This document shows positions 1-3,397 of a stretch of DNA of 5,753 bases, piece after piece. Both the position numbers and the translations under genes were made by a program. Within the stretch, counting starts at the first letter, position 1, and each line of letters begins with the position of its first letter. The stretch comes from Polynucleobacter sp. (lineage in GTDB: Bacteria; Pseudomonadota; Gammaproteobacteria; Burkholderiales; Burkholderiaceae): positions 1 through 5,753 of the forward strand of contig JAGVCB010000168.1 of NCBI GenBank assembly GCA_020059445.1. The letters are read 5' to 3'. The notes beneath the pieces were generated by a model. It had not been told where the DNA came from. It was given only the letters and a program-made list of their open reading frames with translations, and did not search any database.

Positions 1-25
1 AAAAAGCTAACAGAGGCCAAAGCAA

Positions 26-54
26 TTTACCGACGGGGCTTTTTCTGCTACAAT
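26..54 (+). promoter_or_regulatory. Sigma-70 promoter of the tRNA-Ser gene
   Basis: A -35 element TTTACC (26-31) and a -10 element TACAAT (49-54) are separated by exactly 17 bp. The -10 matches the consensus at five of six positions and the -35 at four of six. Transcription would start near 60-62, giving a leader of about 36 nt before the mature tRNA. The position directly upstream of a stable RNA gene supports the call. No experiment is implied; it rests on motif match and spacing. Confidence 0.65.
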
Positions 55-62
55 CTCGACCT

Positions 63-93
63 TCTCGAATGTTGACAAAACTCAACATTGAGA
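63..93 (+). repeat. Inverted repeat (stem-loop) in the tRNA-Ser leader
   Basis: The arms AATGTTGA (68-75) and TCAACATT (82-89) are perfectly complementary around a 6-nt loop CAAAAC. If G67 is bulged, four more pairs form (TCTC 63-66 with GAGA 90-93), giving a 12-bp stem ending 4 nt before the first tRNA base. It lies in the transcribed leader and has no U-run, so it is not an intrinsic terminator. It may shape the precursor for 5' processing, or it may be incidental. Confidence 0.6.
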
Positions 94-97
94 AAAA

Positions 98-188
98 GGA
101 GAGATGGATGAGTGGTTTAAGTCACACGCCTGGAAAGCGTGCGTAGGTTCATAGCCTACCGCGGGTTCGAATCCCGCTTTCTCCGCCA
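98..188 (+). tRNA. tRNA-Ser, anticodon GGA
   Basis: This is a complete class II tRNA of 91 nt that reads UCC (and UCU by wobble) serine codons. The acceptor stem pairs 98-104 (GGAGAGA) with 178-184, including one G-U pair. The anticodon stem is 125-129 with 137-141, around the loop CTGGAAA, with anticodon GGA at 132-134. The long variable arm is formed by GTAGG (143-147) and CCTAC (155-159), diagnostic of a serine/leucine/tyrosine tRNA. The T arm is GCGGG-TTCGAAT-CCCGC (161-177). The discriminator base is G185, as expected for serine, and CCA is encoded at 186-188. It has its own promoter upstream and a terminator starting about 7 nt after its end. Confidence 0.97.
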
Positions 189-193
189 GATGT

Positions 194-232
194 AAAAAAG
201 CCCTCGATTCAAATTTGATCGAGGGCTTTTTC
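194..232. terminator. Bidirectional rho-independent terminator shared by tRNA-Ser and fpr
   Basis: A 9-bp GC-containing stem GCCCTCGAT (200-208) pairs with ATCGAGGGC (218-226) around a 9-nt loop. It is flanked by A6 (194-199) on the left and T5 (227-231) on the right, so it has a U-run whichever strand is transcribed. On the plus strand it ends the tRNA transcript just after CCA. On the minus strand it ends the fpr transcript about 30 nt past its stop codon. This is the usual solution for closely convergent genes. Confidence 0.9.
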
Positions 233-259
233 TTTTTTAGTTTCTGATAAATAAACTTT

Positions 260-1036
260 TTACTTCTCCACAAACGCTCTCTCGTAAACGTAGTCACCCA
301 ACTGACCCAGACTTGGTGAGACCTTGAAACCTTTGGCATCTAGCATTTCTGAGATTTCTTTGAGCATCGATGGACTACCGCAGATCATGCCGCGATCATT
401 AGCTGGATCTAGGGGTGGCAAACCAATATCTTTAAACAACTGACCATTTTCAATCGCAGTGGTCAGGCGCCCTGTGTGCTTGAATGCTTCTCTTGTAACT
501 GTTGGGTAGTAGATCAATTTTTCACGAACCATCTCACCCAAAAATTCATCATTAGGCAATACGTTGCGGATGTAATCCTCATAGGCCAATTCACTGACCA
601 AACGAACACCGTGAATCAACACAACCTTTTCAAAGCGCTCATAAGTATCTGGATCACGGATGATGCTCATGAATGGCGCTAGACCTGTGCCCGTACTAAA
701 CAAGTAAAGGTTCTTGCCAGGATTCAAATCATCAATCACCAAAGTGCCAACCGACTTTTCGCTGACCAAAATAGGATCGCCCACTTTGATATTTTGTAAA
801 CGTGAAGTTAATGGGCCGTTTTCAACTTTGATACTCAAGAACTCAAGGTGTTCTTCGTAATTAGCACTGGCCACACTGTAGGCACGCACCAAAGGCTTGC
901 CCTCAACTTCCAAACCAATCATCAAGAAATGGCCATTGCGAAAGCGCAGGCTTTTGTTACGAGTGGTTGTAAAGCTGAATAAGGTGTCGTTCCAATGCTT
1001 AACGCTCAGAACTGTTTCGGTGTTGTAACTGGCCAT
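260..1036 (-). CDS. fpr: Ferredoxin/flavodoxin--NADP+ reductase (FPR)
   Basis: This 258-residue cytoplasmic flavoenzyme moves electrons between NADPH and ferredoxin or flavodoxin, serving Fe-S enzymes and oxidative-stress defence. The length matches bacterial FPRs. The N-terminal half is the FAD domain, with RAYSVAS at 51-57 (the RxYSxxS isoalloxazine/phosphate motif) and GPLTSRL at 74-80. The C-terminal half is the NADP domain, with STGTGLAPF at 114-122 (pyrophosphate loop) and CGSPSM at 219-224. The tail YVYERAFVEK extends past the aromatic residue, as in the Azotobacter/Rhodobacter/Pseudomonas-type subclass. The start ATG (1034-1036) gives the expected family N-terminus (TETVLSVKHWNDTLFSF at 6-22), although no strong Shine-Dalgarno precedes it. 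It converges on tRNA-Ser and shares its terminator. The aminotransferase lies upstream on the same strand but is separated by a long decayed region, so co-transcription is doubtful. Confidence 0.95.
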   Translation of the reverse strand: MASYNTETVLSVKHWNDTLFSFTTTRNKSLRFRNGHFLMIGLEVEGKPLVRAYSVASANYEEHLEFLSIKVENGPLTSRLQNIKVGDPILVSEKSVGTLVIDDLNPGKNLYLFSTGTGLAPFMSIIRDPDTYERFEKVVLIHGVRLVSELAYEDYIRNVLPNDEFLGEMVREKLIYYPTVTREAFKHTGRLTTAIENGQLFKDIGLPPLDPANDRGMICGSPSMLKEISEMLDAKGFKVSPSLGQLGDYVYERAFVEK

Positions 1037-1082
1037 GGTTTTATGCTTTAGGTTTCTTAAGATTCTTGTAACCTAGCATTTT

Positions 1083-1098
1083 AAACGCTTCAGCGTTT
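1083..1098. repeat. Short perfect inverted repeat upstream of fpr
   Basis: AAACGC (1083-1088) and GCGTTT (1093-1098) form a 6-bp stem around a 4-nt loop; the outermost loop bases could add a seventh pair in DNA. It lies 47-62 bp upstream of the fpr start. No clear U-run follows on the minus strand, so it is a poor terminator for the aminotransferase transcript. A role as a small operator or a fpr leader hairpin is possible but unsupported by anything else here. Confidence 0.45.
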
Positions 1099-1233
1099 CT
1101 TTCATCGTTTCTTATGTGAGATGAGGATCAGATTAAGTAAAAGATGTGGCTTTATTTGATTTGCATCAGTGATTTGATCAGCATTGGTCCTGACAGAGGG
1201 TAATACCTGCCTTCACCACTTCTACAAAATCAT
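1099..1233. other. Decayed non-coding stretch between fpr and the glcG-like remnant
   Basis: No convincing gene is present. The minus strand has a stop-free run of 25 codons (1229 down to a TAA at 1152-1154) that ends in EGRYYPLSGPMLIKSLMQIK. It has a protein-like composition but no start codon with a ribosome binding site, and I do not recognise it. TGATTTG occurs twice (1158-1164 and 1170-1176). The fpr promoter must lie somewhere between here and 1036, but no pair of -35/-10 boxes is good enough to name. Confidence 0.4.
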
Positions 1234-1290
1234 TTAATCCTGCAACAACACATCAACATCTGCTTTGGTGAGGTATGGTTTTTGTTTCAT
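1234..1290 (-). pseudogene. Truncated GlcG/HbpS-family (haem-binding-like, DUF336) gene remnant
   Basis: A near-perfect Shine-Dalgarno (GGAGGAG, minus strand of 1293-1299) precedes ATG at 1288-1290, 21 nt after the aminotransferase stop. The reading frame gives MKQKPYLTKADVDVLLQD and then TAA. This resembles the usual opening of GlcG/HbpS proteins (about 135-150 residues; a K-P-x-L-T-x-A-D-V-x-x-[LI] start leading into an alanine-rich helix). The rest of the family, including the GG-VPI and GVSG regions, cannot be seen in any minus-strand frame between here and fpr. This therefore looks like loss of most of the gene, not one frameshift. GlcG genes commonly sit beside glycolate or 2-hydroxyacid oxidase genes, which fits the cluster. 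Alternatively it is a genuine 18-residue leader or small protein. The family call rests on a short match. Confidence 0.55.
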
Positions 1291-1311
1291 GTCTCCTCCA
1301 TCCCCAATCTT

Positions 1312-2496
1312 TTAAAGCAGTAAGTCTTGTGCTGCCACAACTCCACTACCTTTCAACTTAATACCAAATGCTTTCATACCCATTTCACAACCGCTCAAAG
1401 CACCCAACAAGGCCAACTCGTTACAGTCACCCAAGTGACCAATGCGGAACATCTTGCCTTTGACTTTGCCAAGACCTGTGCCCAATGAAAGGTTGTATCT
1501 TTCATGAATCAATTTTCTTAGCTTGTCAGCATCCACATCTTCAGGTGTGACTACACCGGTCAATACTGGTGAATAAACAGCTGGATCTTTACATTGCACT
1601 TCCAAGCCCCATGCTTCAACCGCAGCACGACATGCTTTGGCCAAACGCTGATGGCGCGCAAATACATTATCAAGACCTTCAGTCAAAATCATGTCCAAGG
1701 CTTCATGCAAACCGTACAACAAATTAGTAGACGGTGTGGTTGGCCAATAGCCAGTTTTATTGGACTCTAGAATCTCATCCCATGCCCAAAATGCTTTTGG
1801 TAGTTTTGCTGTTTTATTTGCTTCTAAGGCCTTAGGAGACAAGGCATTGAAGCCCAAACCTGGTGGCAACATCAAACCTTTTTGTGAACCACTCACTGTC
1901 ACATCAACACCCCACTCATCATGACAGTAATCAGCTGAAGCCAAACCTGAAATCGTATCAACCATCAACAAAGCAGGATGCTTGGCTGCATCCATGGCTT
2001 TTCTAACAGCTGCAATGTTTGATGTCACACCTGTGGAAGTTTCGTTATGCACCACACAAACAGCTTTGATTTGGTGTGATGTATCTGCCTTTAAACGCTC
2101 CTCGATCATGGCCGCATCAATGCCATAGCGCCAACCCTCTGTGCCAGGCTTACCTAAGAATTCTGTTTTGATGCCTAAACGATCAGCCAGCTTTTGCCAC
2201 AAAGTCGCAAATTGACCAGTTTCATACATCAATACATGGTCACCAGCTGACAAGGTATTGACCAAAGCAGCCTCCCAAGCACCCGTCCCTGATGATGGAT
2301 AAATGATCACAGGATGCTTGGTCTTGAAAATCTTCTGCATGTCAGCCAATAACTTCAGGCCCAACTGACCAAACTCAGGACCACGATGGTCGATGGTTTG
2401 GAAGCTGATCGCTCTTAAAACACGTGCCGGCGCAGGACTTGGGCCAGGAATATGCAAAAAGTGGCGTCCAGATGAATGATTATCAAGTTTTAGCAT
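1312..2496 (-). CDS. Class V PLP aminotransferase, serine/alanine/aspartate--glyoxylate type
   Basis: A cytoplasmic, fold-type I PLP enzyme of 394 residues, the normal size for serine-glyoxylate (SgaA) and aspartate-glyoxylate (BhcA) aminotransferases. It probably transfers an amino group to glyoxylate, giving glycine. The N-terminal PGPS (17-20) and DHRGPEFG (36-43) are family signatures. SSGTGAWE (68-75) binds the cofactor phosphate. HNETSTG (150-156) and the cofactor aspartate D180 (MVDTISG) follow. The Schiff-base lysine is K206 in SGSQKGLMLPPGL. FRIGHLG (350-356) supplies R351, which grips the substrate carboxylate, and the C-terminus has the typical GSGVVAAQ. The start at 2494-2496 places PGPS where expected; its ribosome binding site (GAGCGAGA region) is modest. 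The gene diverges from the gntR gene and leads into the glcG-like remnant. The amino donor (serine, alanine or aspartate) cannot be settled from motifs. Confidence 0.92.
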   Translation of the reverse strand: MLKLDNHSSGRHFLHIPGPSPAPARVLRAISFQTIDHRGPEFGQLGLKLLADMQKIFKTKHPVIIYPSSGTGAWEAALVNTLSAGDHVLMYETGQFATLWQKLADRLGIKTEFLGKPGTEGWRYGIDAAMIEERLKADTSHQIKAVCVVHNETSTGVTSNIAAVRKAMDAAKHPALLMVDTISGLASADYCHDEWGVDVTVSGSQKGLMLPPGLGFNALSPKALEANKTAKLPKAFWAWDEILESNKTGYWPTTPSTNLLYGLHEALDMILTEGLDNVFARHQRLAKACRAAVEAWGLEVQCKDPAVYSPVLTGVVTPEDVDADKLRKLIHERYNLSLGTGLGKVKGKMFRIGHLGDCNELALLGALSGCEMGMKAFGIKLKGSGVVAAQDLLL

Positions 2497-2546
2497 GGTT
2501 GGTCTCGCTCGGTTTTATTGTTAGTCGTGTCGAAAGTGTAAGTCAT

Positions 2547-2575
2547 TTTTTAAGAAATTTCATTTTTGTATGCAA
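2547..2575 (-). promoter_or_regulatory. Candidate promoter of the aminotransferase transcript
   Basis: On the minus strand TTGCAT (2570-2575) and TAAAAA (2547-2552) are separated by 17 bp, placing the start near 2540 and giving a leader of about 45 nt. Each box matches the consensus only partly (3/6 and 4/6). The interest is that the -35 box coincides with the left operator-like palindrome, which would let a bound repressor exclude RNA polymerase. The surrounding DNA is AT-rich, so chance matches are likely. Confidence 0.3.
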
Positions 2576-2578
2576 AAA
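2563..2578. promoter_or_regulatory. Operator-like palindrome 1 (GntR/FCD type), aminotransferase side
   Basis: TTTTTG (2563-2568) and CAAAAA (2573-2578) flank TATG, giving a core TTGTATGCAA (2566-2575). This is one base from the symmetrical TTGTATACAA, a pattern typical of FCD-subfamily GntR regulator sites. It lies 70-79 bp upstream of the aminotransferase start. The matching copy at 2672-2681 supports it. The regulator encoded next door at 2697 is the obvious candidate to bind it, which is inference. Confidence 0.5.
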
Positions 2579-2599
2579 ATATTGCCTATGAATTTCCCT

Positions 2600-2616
2600 A
2601 TAGTGGTAAATACTAT
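2600..2616. repeat. Imperfect inverted repeat in the divergent control region
   Basis: ATAGT (2600-2604) and ACTAT (2612-2616) are inverted around GGTAAAT. It sits roughly midway between the two operator-like palindromes but has a different sequence. It could be a site for a second regulator, or chance in AT-rich DNA. Confidence 0.3.
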
Positions 2617-2670
2617 GTAAATAATGGGGTTTTTTCACTTCTTTTTAAAATATCTTTCGGTTATATTCAA

Positions 2671-2682
2671 TGTGTATACAAA
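2671..2682. promoter_or_regulatory. Operator-like palindrome 2 (GntR/FCD type), regulator side
   Basis: TGTATACA (2673-2680) is a perfect 8-bp palindrome inside GTGTATACAA (2672-2681), nine of ten bases identical to TTGTATACAA. It lies 15 bp before the gntR ATG and just downstream of a possible -10 TATATT (2662-2667). It would therefore cover the transcription start or early leader, as expected for autorepression. The centre is 106 bp from palindrome 1, close to ten helical turns. Confidence 0.55.
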
Positions 2683-2696
2683 AATAGGTTTTATTG

Positions 2697-3383
2697 ATGG
2701 CAGCCGTAATACAACTCAATTCGCAAAATTTGCACGAAGTCACCTTCCAAAAACTGCGCAGCTTATTGGTTGAGGGTGCGATTGCCCCTGGCAGTAAATT
2801 GAATGAGCGCGAACTGGCCGAGCAACTAAGTGTTTCACGCACCCCGATCCGTGAAGCGATCAAGCGTTTAGCGGCTGATGGTTTGGTTGAATTGATCGCC
2901 AATCGTGGTGCGATTGCAGTTCAGTTGAACAAAGAGGATGTGATCAATACATTTGATGTGATTGCCAATCTCGAGGGTTTCTCTGGAGAGTTGGCCGCTC
3001 AAAACATCACAGATGCTGCTCTATCGGAATTAGAGGCCATGCATTATGAAATGATGGCTTCTTATGCCCGCCGTGATTTATCCAGCTACTACAAAATCAA
3101 TTTAAAAATACACAGTGCCATCAATCAGGCAGCCGCCAATCCAGTGTTGAGCCAACTCTTTGCTCAAGTCAATGCCCGCATTGAAGCTTTGCGCTTTCGC
3201 TCAAACCAAGATGAAGTGAAATGGGCAAAAGCTGTGGGCGAGCACCAAGAGATGATTGATGCACTCAAAGCACGCGATAGTGCGAGTATGCGCCAAGTCA
3301 TGATGAAACACGTGATGAATAAACGTGACGTGGTGATTCAGTTGATGGATTCAGAAAATTTATCTCACTCAGTCAAAGCATGA
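2697..3383 (+). CDS. GntR-family transcriptional regulator, FadR/FCD subfamily
   Basis: A DNA-binding regulator of 228 residues, typical for the subfamily. The winged helix-turn-helix spans about 12-76, with the signature LNERELAEQLSVSRTPIREAIKRL (35-58) and the wing near ANRGAIAV (68-75). The rest (about 80-215) is the all-helical FCD ligand domain. Its usual metal-site positions are occupied by N135, H139, H183 and H205; asparagine replaces the commoner aspartate. Such regulators respond to small carboxylic acids. I chose ATG 2697 over the in-frame TTG 2694 directly before it because AGG (2686-2688) is then suitably spaced. The gene is divergent from the aminotransferase and 10 bp upstream of the dehydrogenase on the same strand, so it probably controls both arms and itself through the two TTGTATRCAA-like palindromes. 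The effector is unknown; glyoxylate, glycolate or another 2-hydroxyacid is a guess. Confidence 0.92.
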   Translation: MAAVIQLNSQNLHEVTFQKLRSLLVEGAIAPGSKLNERELAEQLSVSRTPIREAIKRLAADGLVELIANRGAIAVQLNKEDVINTFDVIANLEGFSGELAAQNITDAALSELEAMHYEMMASYARRDLSSYYKINLKIHSAINQAAANPVLSQLFAQVNARIEALRFRSNQDEVKWAKAVGEHQEMIDALKARDSASMRQVMMKHVMNKRDVVIQLMDSENLSHSVKA

Positions 3384-3397
3384 GCATCAAAGCATGA
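3373..3397 (+). repeat. 14-bp-period tandem duplication at the regulator/dehydrogenase junction
   Basis: TCAAAGCATGA occurs at 3373-3383 and again at 3387-3397, separated by GCA. The first copy carries the last codons and TGA stop of the regulator. The second carries the dehydrogenase ATG (3394-3396). Both copies contain an ATGA. In the first, ATG 3380 overlaps the regulator stop and opens a five-codon frame (MSIKA) whose TGA (3395-3397) overlaps the dehydrogenase start. Confidence 0.85.

Noticed and set aside
1..44. AAAAAGC (1-7) and GCTTTTT (38-44) as a terminator of an upstream gene
   Set aside because: The 30-nt loop has no GC-rich inner stem, and the interval overlaps the tRNA promoter; more likely chance pairing.
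82..339. Minus-strand 85-codon frame over the tRNA and fpr end
   Set aside because: It runs through the tRNA and the terminator in antisense and out of frame with fpr; a chance frame.
476..682. Plus-strand 68-codon frame inside fpr
   Set aside because: Lies opposite the conserved fpr coding sequence; no ribosome binding site or recognisable protein.
2611..2667. A clear sigma-70 promoter for gntR
   Set aside because: Several -10-like hexamers exist (for example TATATT at 2662-2667), but none has a credible -35 at 16-18 bp in this AT-rich DNA.
2694..2696. TTG as the regulator start
   Set aside because: ATG follows immediately at 2697 and is better spaced from the AGG at 2686-2688; the TTG would add only one residue.
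2645..2902. Minus-strand 85-codon frame over the gntR start
   Set aside because: Opposite the winged helix-turn-helix coding sequence and the promoter region; an antisense shadow.
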